From contig NZ_CP047883.1 in assembly GCF_013305725.1 (NCBI RefSeq), positions 62,001 to 126,000 of the forward strand: a stretch of DNA of 64,000 nt. The letters are read 5' to 3'. Every line of letters starts with the position of its first letter. Positions within the stretch are counted from its first letter, which is position 1. Below are positions 17,359 to 27,100 of the stretch, piece by piece. The DNA comes from Streptococcus mitis. GTDB lineage: Bacteria; Bacillota; Bacilli; Lactobacillales; Streptococcaceae. The notes beneath the pieces were generated by a model that saw only the letters and a program-made list of their open reading frames with translations, did no database searches and was not told the DNA's origin. Made by a program: the position numbers and the translations under genes.

Positions 17359-18544
17359 TGATAATACTGATAAAATCAAAGAAATAACAAAAGTTTTTAA
17401 TAAAAAAAATTGGGAAATTGACACTTCAACAGGTTCAGTAGAAGCAATGAAAAAACTTAAAGAAACTGAATATGATTTATTAATTTTAGACCTAATTATT
17501 CCTAAAAAAATTGGTGTTGATGACGTGAATTTGAAGAACTCAATTGATTTGTTAGAACGAATTAAAAAGGGGAAAGGGTTAATTGAACCTAAAAATAAAG
17601 TAGCTTTAACGGCAGATACAAATGCGCTTGAACAGGGGCACCCAATTTTTTCTTCAGCATTTATAGAAATAATAAAATATGATCTCTCTTCTCGAGGGTG
17701 GCGTGATAATTTATTTTCAAAAATAGAGATGATTGAGAATTTTACCCCAAATTATTATCAAAAAAGAGGATACCTTTACGATTTTGCAATCATAACCGCG
17801 TTAAAGTCACCAGAATTAGATGCGGTCAAGCAAGTTTTCCCAGATTTAGAACAAATTAATATCGAGGGTGATACTTCGTATTATTTTGGAGTAAAACTAA
17901 CAGATGGAAGAAAAATCTTATTAGCTACTGATAACCAGATGGGAATGGTTGCTATGTCACAATTTACTGAAAAAATAATTCAAACTTTTCGTCCATATAA
18001 TGTTTGTATGTGCGGAATAGCAGCTGGAGTAAAAGGGGAGGTGAATTTAGGTGATATAATGGTATCTAAGGAATCATGGAACTATGATAGTGGGAAAATA
18101 GTTGAAGGCTCTTTCAAACCTGATTATAGTTCTATTTCGATCCATGAGGAATTAGTTTCAAAGATAAATAAAATTGTTGATCTTCCCGTAAAGTTATTTA
18201 AAATAAAAAAAGAATTTTCTGGGCCAACCCCTGAACATGATTTACAAATGAAGATAGGTCCAGTTGCTTCTGGATCAAGTGTTGTAGCAGATACGGAAAT
18301 TTTAAAAAGACCACAAAGTTTGACTAGGAAATTACTTGGTCTTGAGATGGAAATTTATGGGATGTATTTTTCTTGTAAACATACTTCAACACCTAGACCA
18401 GAGAACTTTCTTGCGGTAAAGAGTGTTTGTGATTTTGCTGATGCAGATAAAAATGATAGTTATCAACAATATGCAGCATATACAAGTGCAAGTTTTTTAA
18501 AATTAATTATTGAGGAAGGTGTATTTGATTCTGAAGATTTCTGA
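17339..18544 (+). CDS. dtcC: DtcC-like receiver-nucleoside phosphorylase effector
   Basis: Two-domain response regulator, 401 residues. The N-terminal receiver (1-~130) has Asp7/Asp8, phospho-acceptor Asp51 in ILDLIIP, a Thr in KVALTADT and a Lys in IIKYDLSS. The C-terminal domain (~148-395) is of the PNP/UDP phosphorylase (MTA/SAH nucleosidase-like) fold: CGIAAGVKGEVNLGDIMVS, the LEMEIYG motif (335-341) and the catalytic-type Asp365 in SVCDFADADK. In Detocs this effector, once phosphorylated, cleaves ATP to adenine and ribose-5'-triphosphate and stops phage growth. It begins inside dtcB. The pairing with a kinase-like gene distinguishes it from ordinary nucleoside salvage enzymes. Confidence 0.85.
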   Translation: MKVLIVDDNTDKIKEITKVFNKKNWEIDTSTGSVEAMKKLKETEYDLLILDLIIPKKIGVDDVNLKNSIDLLERIKKGKGLIEPKNKVALTADTNALEQGHPIFSSAFIEIIKYDLSSRGWRDNLFSKIEMIENFTPNYYQKRGYLYDFAIITALKSPELDAVKQVFPDLEQINIEGDTSYYFGVKLTDGRKILLATDNQMGMVAMSQFTEKIIQTFRPYNVCMCGIAAGVKGEVNLGDIMVSKESWNYDSGKIVEGSFKPDYSSISIHEELVSKINKIVDLPVKLFKIKKEFSGPTPEHDLQMKIGPVASGSSVVADTEILKRPQSLTRKLLGLEMEIYGMYFSCKHTSTPRPENFLAVKSVCDFADADKNDSYQQYAAYTSASFLKLIIEEGVFDSEDF

Positions 18545-18641
18545 TGTCTTAATTTTCTTTCAGACTTTTAACTGGAAATATTTTGAAACTAAACGAGGCT
18601 GGGACAATAGTGTCTCGATTTTATCAAAAAAAGCAACGGTT

Positions 18642-18700
18642 TGAACGGCACCCCAAAAGTTAGACAGAAAAAATCTAACTTTTTGGGGTGTTTTATTATG
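18642..18700 (+). mobile_element. 59-bp left-end remnant of the same IS3-family element
   Basis: The sequence TGAACGGCACCCC through the hairpin (ACCCCAAAAGTTAGA and complement) to GGGGTGTTTTATTATG matches the left end of the IS at 11406, in the same orientation, up to the orfA start codon, where the IS200-type element begins. The hairpin could also terminate dtcC transcription. Confidence 0.8.
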
Positions 18701-19500
18701 TGACTATTAGTCCGTCTCGCTCCGTTAGGTGCGAGACAAATAAACCACCCGCTATGCGGGTGCGCGTCGAAGGTTATACCAAAAACTCCAAACGCGATAC
18801 AATAAAGGTGTTCAAGCCAATTGTAAAGCGAAAGGAGAAAAATATGGCACAAAAGGCACATAGTTTATCACACACAAAGTGGATGTGTAAATATCACATT
18901 GTGTTCACCCCTAAGTATAGACGAAAAGTCATTTATAATCAATATCGAAGCAGTTTGGGAGAAATATTTCGTCGATTATGTAGTTATAAAGGTGTTGAGA
19001 TTCTCGAAGGCCATTTAATGCCTGATCATGTACATATGTTAGTAAGTATTCCACCAAGGATAAGCGTTTCAAGTTTCATGGGGTATTTAAAAGGCAAAAG
19101 TGCACTCATGATGTTTGATAAACACGCCAACCTCAAGTATAAGTTTGGGAATCGGCATTTCTGGGCAGAAGGTTATTATGTAAGTACAGTAGGGCTCAAT
19201 GAAGCCACAATTAAGAAATATATTCAAGATTAAAGAAATTATCCAGTGGATGATTTCTTCACGAGTATAAAAATTCGAGAACGAGTAAAGCATGATATAG
19301 CACTAGATAAAATGAGTGTAAAAGAATATGAGGATCCCTTTAGGGATAGTGGTAAGTAATACTAAAGCCTCTTTGAGAGGTTTGTGACGAGTCAAGAGCA
19401 ATAAGGCTTGAACAACGTGAAAGCCAGCGTCTTTAGGCGCTGGCTGGTAATTTGGGCTTATAGCCCTGGTGCAAACCACCCGTTAGACGGGTGGTCATGA
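18701..19500 (+). mobile_element. IS200/IS605-family element with tnpA only
   Basis: About 0.8 kb with subterminal hairpins typical of single-strand transposons: CACCCGC-TAT-GCGGGTG at 18746-18762 on the left and ACCACCCGT-TAG-ACGGGTGGT at 19475-19495 on the right. A further GTCTCGC/GCGAGAC stem lies near 18714-18737. It was apparently inserted next to or into the IS3 remnant. Exact ends are inferred. Confidence 0.82.
18844..19233 (+). CDS. tnpA: IS200-type transposase TnpA, truncated at the C-terminus
   Basis: Tyr-1 HUH transposase. The HUH pair is His62/His64 in MPDHVHML and the catalytic Tyr is Tyr126 in IKKYIQ. The product is 129 residues because a TAA follows YIQD. Past it the same frame is open to a stop at 19357-19359, giving the family's usual ending (VKHDIALDKMSVKEYEDPF). 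Removing a 51-bp segment after ATTCAAGA would restore a protein of 154 residues, the normal length. The helix after Tyr126 is lost, so activity is doubtful. Confidence 0.85.
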   Translation: MAQKAHSLSHTKWMCKYHIVFTPKYRRKVIYNQYRSSLGEIFRRLCSYKGVEILEGHLMPDHVHMLVSIPPRISVSSFMGYLKGKSALMMFDKHANLKYKFGNRHFWAEGYYVSTVGLNEATIKKYIQD

Positions 19501-19738
19501 TTTCTATCTTAGTCTTATAAATTTTTCTTCTTTTTGGTTTGGGAGACATGGCACTGGGGGATGTTGGTTTTAAAAACTATTAACTGTATTTTAGTATTCT
19601 CAAATTGTTTCTAGTAGCCTTTTCAAAAGAATATTAAGCGAAACTAAATTTAAGGAAACTTTCAGAAAAGTTTTAGTTTTGTTTGAGGAATCTTCTGTAA
19701 ACTGTCTAGCTATATCATACGAAGGAGAGGAAAAAGGT

Positions 19739-20971
19739 ATGAAATCAAAAAAATGGACCCTACTCGCAACGAGTTTAACGGCAATGGTGCTGATGGCAGC
19801 ATGTTCCCAGTCAACAACTACATCTAATACCAAGGCAACGACAAATAATGCAACAACTTCAACAAAGATAAACCAAACTTCCTATTTTACAGAGAAGGAC
19901 AATGATACTGCTTATGATGAAAGCACAGCTTCTAAGATTGAGCTATCTGGCTCATCTGCAAACGTCTCTGGAGATGGGGTGACAGTCTCTGAATCAACAG
20001 TGACCATCACAAAATCTGGAACCTATGTGATTTCAGGTCAGTCTGACGGAGTGCAGATCAAGGTCGAGGCAGATAAGTCGGCAGATGTTCACCTAGTCCT
20101 AAAAGGTGCGACTATGACCAATACCAATGCAGTAATTTCTGCGACATCAGCTGGCCATGTCTACCTGACTCTGGCAGAGGGAACCACCAATAGTCTTTCT
20201 GACTCAAGCTCGAACAGTGACGAAAAAGCCGACGCAGCTCTCTTTTCTAAGGCGGATTTAACCATCAACGGGAAAGGAACTCTTAATGTAGAAGGAAAGA
20301 AAAATAATGGTATTAAGGCCAACGACACCCTCCACATCACGGGTGGAACCTATAACATCACAGCAGTTGGCGATGCCTTTAATGTCAATGATGAACTCAA
20401 CATCACTGGTACGACCATGACTATCGATGCCAAAGAAGATGGAGTCAAGGTGGACAATGATGAAGATACTTCAGTCGGAACCATGTACCTATCTAACAAC
20501 AAGATTACCGTTACAGCAGGGGATGATGGCATCCACGCTTCTGGAGACCTCGTCATCGATAGTGGGACTTACACCGTCAAGAATTCGACAGAAGGACTTG
20601 AAGGGAAATCCATCACTATCAACGGAGGGGACATTAGCATCTATTCAACAGATGATGGAGTCAATGCAGCCAACAAAAATGCCCAACAAAGTGAAATCTT
20701 CTTCACCATGAATGGCGGGAACCTGACTGTAGAAGTTGGTCAAGGAGATACAGACCCAATCGACTCGAATGGGAATATCACTGTCACAGGCGGAACCATT
20801 AAAATGATTGGTCAAACAGGTTTTGACTTTGATGGAACAGCGACCTACACAGGTGGGGACATCTATCTCAACGGTGAAAAGCAAACGGAAATCGTCAACT
20901 CTATACCTGGAGGCGGTGGACCGGGTGGGGGACCTCAAGGCGGCGGTCCAGCCCCTGGCGGACAAGGATAA
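19739..20971 (+). CDS. Lipoprotein with carbohydrate-binding beta-helix domain (DUF4353-like)
   Basis: Predicted surface lipoprotein of 410 residues. The start is ATG 19739 after GAAGGAGAGG; the frame extends 20 codons upstream without a better start. The signal peptide MKSKKWTLLATSLTAMVLM ends in lipobox MAAC. A Ser/Thr-rich linker follows, then a repetitive beta-helix-like domain with recurring GTYxI, DDGI/DDGV and NGGDI units (for example GDDGIHASGDLVIDSGTY), and a glycine/proline-rich tail. Members of this family are annotated as carbohydrate-binding; the ligand is unknown. Confidence 0.8.
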   Translation: MKSKKWTLLATSLTAMVLMAACSQSTTTSNTKATTNNATTSTKINQTSYFTEKDNDTAYDESTASKIELSGSSANVSGDGVTVSESTVTITKSGTYVISGQSDGVQIKVEADKSADVHLVLKGATMTNTNAVISATSAGHVYLTLAEGTTNSLSDSSSNSDEKADAALFSKADLTINGKGTLNVEGKKNNGIKANDTLHITGGTYNITAVGDAFNVNDELNITGTTMTIDAKEDGVKVDNDEDTSVGTMYLSNNKITVTAGDDGIHASGDLVIDSGTYTVKNSTEGLEGKSITINGGDISIYSTDDGVNAANKNAQQSEIFFTMNGGNLTVEVGQGDTDPIDSNGNITVTGGTIKMIGQTGFDFDGTATYTGGDIYLNGEKQTEIVNSIPGGGGPGGGPQGGGPAPGGQG

Positions 20972-20975
20972 GCAA

Positions 20976-21009
20976 AATTCTCCTTTCTCGAGAGAGAAGG
21001 GAGATTTTT
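20976..21009 (+). terminator. Rho-independent terminator
   Basis: TCTCCTTTCTC pairs imperfectly with GAGAAGGGAGA, followed by a T run, just after the lipoprotein gene. Confidence 0.7.
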
Positions 21010-21043
21010 GTGTTGTTACTAGAGGAAATGTAAAGACAACTCC

Positions 21044-21071
21044 TTGACACTCCGTCAGTTTTTGATACAAT
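21044..21071 (+). promoter_or_regulatory. Promoter of the nucleoside phosphorylase gene
   Basis: TTGACA at 21044 and TACAAT at 21066 with a 16-bp spacer, about 25 bp before the ribosome site GAGGAGGTGG. Confidence 0.75.
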
Positions 21072-21096
21072 AGTACAAAATTAGAGGAGGTGGGCG

Positions 21097-21861
21097 ATGA
21101 TTCAGAAGCATGCGATTCCCATTTTAGAGTTTGATGATAACCCCCAAGCGGTCCTTATGCCAACACATGAGGGATTAGACTTGAAGTTGCCAAAGAAGTG
21201 TATCTATGCATTTTTGGAGGAGGAGATTGACCACTATGCTCAGGAAGTAGGGGCGGACTGTGTTGGTGAGTTCGTTTCTGCCACCAAGACTTATCCAGTC
21301 TATGTCCTCAACTACAAGGGCGAGGAGATTTGTCTGGCTCAAGCGCCTGTTGGTTCTGCTCCAGCGGCCCAGTTTATGGATTGGTTGATTGGCTATGGTG
21401 TGGAGCAAATCATCTCCACTGGTACTTGTGGAGTCCTAGCTGATATAGAGGAAAATGCTTTTCTCGTCCCTGTTCGCGCTCTGCGAGATGAGGGAACCAG
21501 CTACCACTATGTAGCGCCTTCTCGTTATATGGAGATGCAGATTGAGGCTATCTCTGCCATTGAGCAAGTCTTGGAACAAAGAGGCATTCCTTACGAGGAG
21601 GTCATGACCTGGACGACAGATGGTTTTTATCGAGAGACGGCTGAAAAAGTTGCCTATCGCAAGGAAGAAGGCTGTGCAGTTGTGGAGATGGAGTGCTCGG
21701 CTCTTGCGGCAGTAGCCCAACTACGTGGGGTTGTCTGGGGGGAATTGCTCTTTACCGCAGATTCCTTAGCAGATTTAGAGAACTACGACAGTCGCGACTG
21801 GGGCTCAGAAGCTTTTGATAAGGCACTCGAACTCTGTCTTGCCATTGTGCACCACATGTGA
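21097..21861 (+). CDS. Nucleoside phosphorylase (uridine phosphorylase-like)
   Basis: PNP/UDP family enzyme of 254 residues that splits nucleosides with phosphate for salvage. The motifs ISTGTCGVLADIEENAFLVP and VVEMECSALAAVAQLRG (conserved MEC/MES in place of MEGAA) are present, as is AQAPVGSAPAAQFMDWLI, a probable phosphate/dimer region. A strong GAGGAGGTG ribosome site precedes ATG 21097. Specificity is not clear from sequence. Unlike DtcC it has no receiver domain. Confidence 0.85.
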   Translation: MIQKHAIPILEFDDNPQAVLMPTHEGLDLKLPKKCIYAFLEEEIDHYAQEVGADCVGEFVSATKTYPVYVLNYKGEEICLAQAPVGSAPAAQFMDWLIGYGVEQIISTGTCGVLADIEENAFLVPVRALRDEGTSYHYVAPSRYMEMQIEAISAIEQVLEQRGIPYEEVMTWTTDGFYRETAEKVAYRKEEGCAVVEMECSALAAVAQLRGVVWGELLFTADSLADLENYDSRDWGSEAFDKALELCLAIVHHM

Positions 21862-21894
21862 GTGTTCTGACTGTTTTTATGGTAGAATGTAGTT

Positions 21895-23274
21895 ATGTTA
21901 TTCAAATCTTTTTTGGAAAAAATCAAGACGATACTGGGACGCTTGTCGCCAGCCCGTCGCATCTTTTTAAGTTTTGCCCTAGTGATCTTCTTAGGTTCGC
22001 TTCTTTTAAGTCTCCCCTTTGTGCAAGCAGCTACGTCACAAGCGACCTACTTTGACCATCTCTTTACGACCGTGTCCATGGTCTGTGTGACAGGGCTCTT
22101 TACCCAGCCGGTAGCCTCTACTTACAATATATGGGGCCAGTTGATCTGTATGCTCTTGATCCAGATTGGCGGTTTGGGGCTCATGACCTTTATCGGAATC
22201 TTTTATATCCAAGGCAAGCAAAAGCTCAGTCTTCGTGGTCGGGAGACCATTCAAGAAAGTTTCAGTTATGGAGAAACCCAGTCTCTAAAGGACTTCATCC
22301 GCTCGATCTTTCTGACGACTTTTTTGGTGGAAGGGATCGGTGCCTTTCTCCTGAGTTTCCGCTTCATTCCTGAATTTGGCTGGGGACGAGGGGTGTTAAC
22401 CTCTATCTTTTTGGCTGTTTCAGCTTTCTGTAATGCTGGATTTGACAATTTTGGAAGTACGAGTTTGCTAGCCTTTCAAACGGATCCCTTGATCAATCTA
22501 GTCATTGCTGGTTTGATTATCACAGGTGGTCTAGGATTTATGGTCTGGTTTGATCTAGCAACCCAGTTTGGGAAAAAGAAAAAACGCCGCCTGCGTTTCC
22601 ATACCAAGTTGGTTCTCTTTTTAACGGCGGGAATTCTGCTCTTTGGAACCGTATCGACTTTGTTCATTGAGTGGAACAATCCTGGAACGATTGGAAATCT
22701 CAGCGCTCCAGAGAAATTGCTGGTTAGCTTTTTCCAGACCGTCAGCATGAGAACGGCTGGCTTTGCTTCAATTGACTACACTCAGGCTCGACCAGTTACC
22801 TTACTGATCTACATCTTGCAGATGTTTCTGGGCGGGGCACCAGGAGGGACAGCAGGGGGGCTTAAGATTACGACCTTCTTTGTCTTGTTGGTCTTTGCTC
22901 GTAGCGAACTATTGGGCTTGCCTCATGCCAATGTTGCTCGGAGGACCATTGAACCCCGAACCGTGCAAAAATCTTTCAGTGTCTTTATTATCTTCTTGCT
23001 GACTTTCTTGCTGGGATTGATTCTATTAGGGGTAACCGCAGAAGGAAATCCGCGCTTTATCTACCTCATGTTTGAGACCATTTCAGCCCTTGCGACAGTT
23101 GGAGTGACGGCAAATTTAACACCGGAGCTAGGCAAGATAGCCCTCAGCATCGTTATGTTGTTGATGTTTATCGGCCGTATTGGTCCCTTGACACTACTGG
23201 TCAGTGTAGCGGAATACCAGCCAGACAAGAAAGATACGATTCACTATATGAAAGCAGATATCACCATTGGATAA
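21895..23274 (+). CDS. trkH: Potassium uptake channel TrkH/KtrB
   Basis: Membrane pore subunit of a Trk/Ktr potassium transporter, 459 residues. Selectivity-filter-like loops are visible at TVSMVCVTGLFTQ, SAFCNAGFDNFG, SMRTAGFASID and ALATVGVTANLT, each after a pore helix, as expected for the four-fold repeat. It works with the TrkA-type regulator encoded 13 bp downstream. A -10-like TAGAAT lies just before ATG 21895. Confidence 0.93.
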   Translation: MLFKSFLEKIKTILGRLSPARRIFLSFALVIFLGSLLLSLPFVQAATSQATYFDHLFTTVSMVCVTGLFTQPVASTYNIWGQLICMLLIQIGGLGLMTFIGIFYIQGKQKLSLRGRETIQESFSYGETQSLKDFIRSIFLTTFLVEGIGAFLLSFRFIPEFGWGRGVLTSIFLAVSAFCNAGFDNFGSTSLLAFQTDPLINLVIAGLIITGGLGFMVWFDLATQFGKKKKRRLRFHTKLVLFLTAGILLFGTVSTLFIEWNNPGTIGNLSAPEKLLVSFFQTVSMRTAGFASIDYTQARPVTLLIYILQMFLGGAPGGTAGGLKITTFFVLLVFARSELLGLPHANVARRTIEPRTVQKSFSVFIIFLLTFLLGLILLGVTAEGNPRFIYLMFETISALATVGVTANLTPELGKIALSIVMLLMFIGRIGPLTLLVSVAEYQPDKKDTIHYMKADITIG

Positions 23275-23287
23275 GAAAGGAAGAACG

Positions 23288-23953
23288 ATGTCAGATCGGA
23301 CAATTGGAATTTTAGGCTTGGGAATTTTTGGGAGCAGTGTTTTGGAAGCTCTAGCCAAGCATGACATGAATATCATTGCTATTGATGACCACGAGGAACG
23401 CATTAATCAGTTTGAACCAGTGTTGGCGCGAGGGGTAGTTGGAGATATCACGGATGAAGAACTCCTTCTATCAGCGGGGATTGACACCTGTGATACCGTA
23501 GTTGTCGCAACGGGGGAAAATCTAGAGTCCAGTGTTCTCGCGGTTATGCACTGCAAGAGTCTAGGAGTACCGACAGTTATTGCCAAGGTCAAAAGCCATA
23601 CAGCTAAAAAAGTTCTAGAAAAAATCGGTGCGGACGCAGTCATCTCACCAGAGTTTGAAATGGGGCGCTCATTAGCGCAGACAATCCTCTTTCATAACAG
23701 CGTGGATGTATTTCAGCTAGATAAGAATGTTTCGATTGTCGAGATGAAAATCCCCCAATCGTGGACGGATAAAAGCCTCAGTCAGTTAGATCTACGTGGG
23801 CGATACAATCTCAACGTACTTGGTTTTCGTGCCTACGAAAATGCTCCTCTGGATGTCCAATTCGGACCCAATGACCTCTTGCAGGCAGATGCCTACATCA
23901 TGGCAGTCATTAATAACCAACATTTGGATACCCTAGCTGAACTGAGTGAGTAG
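23288..23953 (+). CDS. trkA: Potassium uptake regulator TrkA/KtrA
   Basis: RCK-domain regulator, 221 residues, binding nucleotide and gating the TrkH pore from the cytoplasm. The Rossmann motif GILGLGIFGSSV is at the start and a TrkA-C domain occupies about the last 70 residues. ATG 23288 is chosen because AAAGGAAGAACG precedes it; an in-frame TTG at 23267 overlaps trkH and is unlikely. Same operon as trkH. Confidence 0.93.
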   Translation: MSDRTIGILGLGIFGSSVLEALAKHDMNIIAIDDHEERINQFEPVLARGVVGDITDEELLLSAGIDTCDTVVVATGENLESSVLAVMHCKSLGVPTVIAKVKSHTAKKVLEKIGADAVISPEFEMGRSLAQTILFHNSVDVFQLDKNVSIVEMKIPQSWTDKSLSQLDLRGRYNLNVLGFRAYENAPLDVQFGPNDLLQADAYIMAVINNQHLDTLAELSE

Positions 23954-24109
23954 GAGAGGAAGGGTACTCTCTTTCCCAAATAATTAACGAGTCAATATAA
24001 GTATTTTATAAGAGGGATTTAAGAAAAATTTTAACTTTTTCTTAATCCTTTTTAATTTTAGGAGATTATACTAGAGTCATCAAAAAAAGAAAGCTCTAAG
24101 GAGAATCCT

Positions 24110-27100
24110 ATGAAATTCAATCCAAATCAGAGATATACTCGTTGGTCTATTCGCCGTCTCAGTGTCGGTGTTGCTTCAGTTGTTGTGGCCAGTGGCTTCT
24201 TTGTCCTAGTTGGTCAACCAAGTTCTGCGCGTGCTGATGTCGTCAATCCGACTCCTGCCCAAGTCGTGCCAGGCGCTGCTTCGGTGAGTGAAAAGAGCGA
24301 CTTACCAGCAGAGGTTCTCAAAAAAGCAGTCGATGTAGCTCTTCCTTCAGAACAGTCTATTCCAACACCTAAAGCAAGTGTGGATACCACAAGCTCTTCA
24401 GAAAAAGCGGACGAAACTGCTAAAGAGCCAGTAGCAGCACCAAAAGAAGTGCAAGCACAATCTGACTCTAAGAAACAAACAGAAGATGCAGTTAAACCTG
24501 TGGAAAGTTCTGCATCTACAGTTGCTGGACAAGACCGTGAAGCAAGTGAAGCTCAGCCAGCAACCACCCCAGCTGAAGTGCAAAAAGGTGTGGCCGACAA
24601 CACTAAAGATACAGTGGATGTTCCGGCATCTTACTTGGACAAAGCGAACTTCCCAGGCCCATTCACAGCCGGTGTCAACCAAGTCATTCCATACGAATTC
24701 TTCGCTGGTGACGGTATGTTGACTCGCCTTATCTTGAAGTCTTCAGACAAGGCCCCATGGTCAGACAATGGTTCAGCTAAAAATCCGGCCCTTCCACCAG
24801 TAGAAAACTTAGGTAAAGGTCTTTACTTCTATGAAGTAGACTTGGCAGGAACTCAAGGCAAATCAGATAAAGATCTTCTTGACCTCTTGAAACAAAATGG
24901 TACACAAAGTTATAAAGCCACTATCAAGGTATACGGTGCTAAAGATGGTAAGGCCGATTTAAGCAACCTCGTAGCGACTAAGGATTTGGATGTCAATTTG
25001 AATGGCTTAACTACTCCAGCTGAAGTGCAAAAGGGCGTAGCTGACAATACTAAAGACACGGTAGACGTTCCAGCTACTTACTTGGACAAGGCCAACTTCC
25101 CAGGCCCATTCACAGCCGGTGTTAACCAAGTCATTCCTTACGAATTCTTCGCCGGTGATGGTATGTTGACTCGCCTTATCTTGAAAGCCTCAGACAAGGC
25201 CCCATGGTCAGACAACGGCTCAGCCAAAAATCCCGCTCTCCCACCAGTAGAAAAATTGGGCAAAGGCCTCTACTTCTACGAAGTGGATTTGGCAGGTACC
25301 CAAGGTAAATCTGATAAAGAGCTTCTAGACCTCTTGAAACAAAACGGAACTCAAAGTTACAAGGCAACTATCAAAGTGTACGGTGCGAAGGACGGTAAGG
25401 CCGATTTGACTAATCTTGTAGCAACAAAAGATTTGGATGTCAATTTGAATGGCTTAACAACTCCAGCTGAAGTCCAAAAAGGTGTGGCTGACAACACTAA
25501 AGATACAGTAGACGTCCCAGCTACTTACTTGGATAAAGCTAATTTCCCAGGGCCATTTACAGCCGGTGTTAATCAAGTCATCCCATATGAATTTTTCGCA
25601 GGTGATGGTATGTTGACTCGCCTTATCTTGAAAGCATCCGACAAGGCCCCATGGTCAGACAACGGCTCAGCCAAAAATCCCGCTCTCCCACCAGTAGAAA
25701 AATTGGGCAAAGGCCTCTACTTCTACGAAGTAGACTTGGCCGGCACTCAAGGTAAGTCAGATAAAGAGCTTCTAGACTTGTTAAAACAAAATGGCACACA
25801 AAGCTATAAAGCTACCATCAAAGTGTACGGCGCAAAAGATGGCAAGGCCGATTTGACTAACCTCGTAGCGACAAAAGATTTGGATGTTAATTTGAATGGC
25901 TTAACTACCCCAGCTGAAGTTCAAAAAGGTGTGGCAGACAATACTAAAGACACAGTAGATGTCCCAGCTACTTACTTGGATAAAGCGAATTTCCCAGGCC
26001 CATTCACAGCCGGTGTCAACCAAGTCATTCCATACGAATTCTTCGCTGGTGACGGTATGTTGACTCGCCTTATCTTGAAAGCTTCAGACAAGGCTCCATG
26101 GTCAGACAATGGTTCAGCTAAAAATCCAGCTCTTCCACCAGTAGAAAAATTGGGCAAAGGTCTTTACTTCTATGAAGTAGATTTGGCTGGTACCCAAGGC
26201 AAATCTGACAAAGAGCTTCTAGACCTCTTGAAACAAAACGGAACTCAAAGTTATAAAGCTACTATTAAAGTGTACGGTGCCAAAGATGGAAAGGCTGATT
26301 TGACTAATCTTGTAGCGACTAAGGATTTGGATGTCAACTTGAACGGCTTGACTACTCCAGCTGAAGTGCAAAAAGGTGTGGCCGACAACACTAAAGATAC
26401 AGTGGATGTTCCGGCATCTTACTTGGACAAAGCTAACTTCCCTGGTCCATTCACAGCCGGTGTCAACCAAGTCATTCCATACGAATTCTTCGCTGGTGAC
26501 GGTATGTTGACTCGCCTTATTTTGAAAGCATCCGACAAGGCTCCATGGTCAGATAACGGCTCAGCTAAAAATCCTGCTCTTCCACCAGTAGAAAAATTGG
26601 GCAAAGGTCTCTACTTCTATGAAGTGGACTTGGCCGGCACCCAAGGTAAATCTGATAAAGAGCTTCTAGACCTCTTGAAACAAAACGGCACTCAAAGTTA
26701 CAAGGCAACTATCAAGGTTTATGGTGCGAAGGACGGCAAGGCCGATTTGAGCAACCTCGTAGCGACTAAAGATTTGGATGTCAACTTGAATGGCTTAACT
26801 ACCCCAGCTGAAGTCCAAAAAGGCGTAGCCGACAACACCAAAGACACAGTAGATGTTCCAGCCACTTACCTAGACAAAGCTAATTTCCCTGGACCGTTCA
26901 CAGCCGGCGTCAACCAAGTTATTCCATACGAATTCTTTGCTGGTGACGGTATGTTGACTCGCCTTATCTTGAAAGCATCAGACAAGGCTCCATGGTCAGA
27001 CAATGGTTCAGCTAAAAATCCTGCTCTCCCACCAGTAGAAAAATTGGGCAAAGGCCTCTACTTCTACGAAGTGGACTTGGCAGGTACCCAAGGTAAATCA

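Noticed and set aside
21097-21861. Nucleoside phosphorylase as a second Detocs effector
   Set aside because: It has no receiver domain, its own promoter and normal base composition; it is a salvage enzyme by context.
24398-27051. Several minus-strand open frames inside pavB, repeated with the SSURE units
   Set aside because: They recur with the 447-bp period and are antisense shadows of the adhesin; no ribosome sites or family features.
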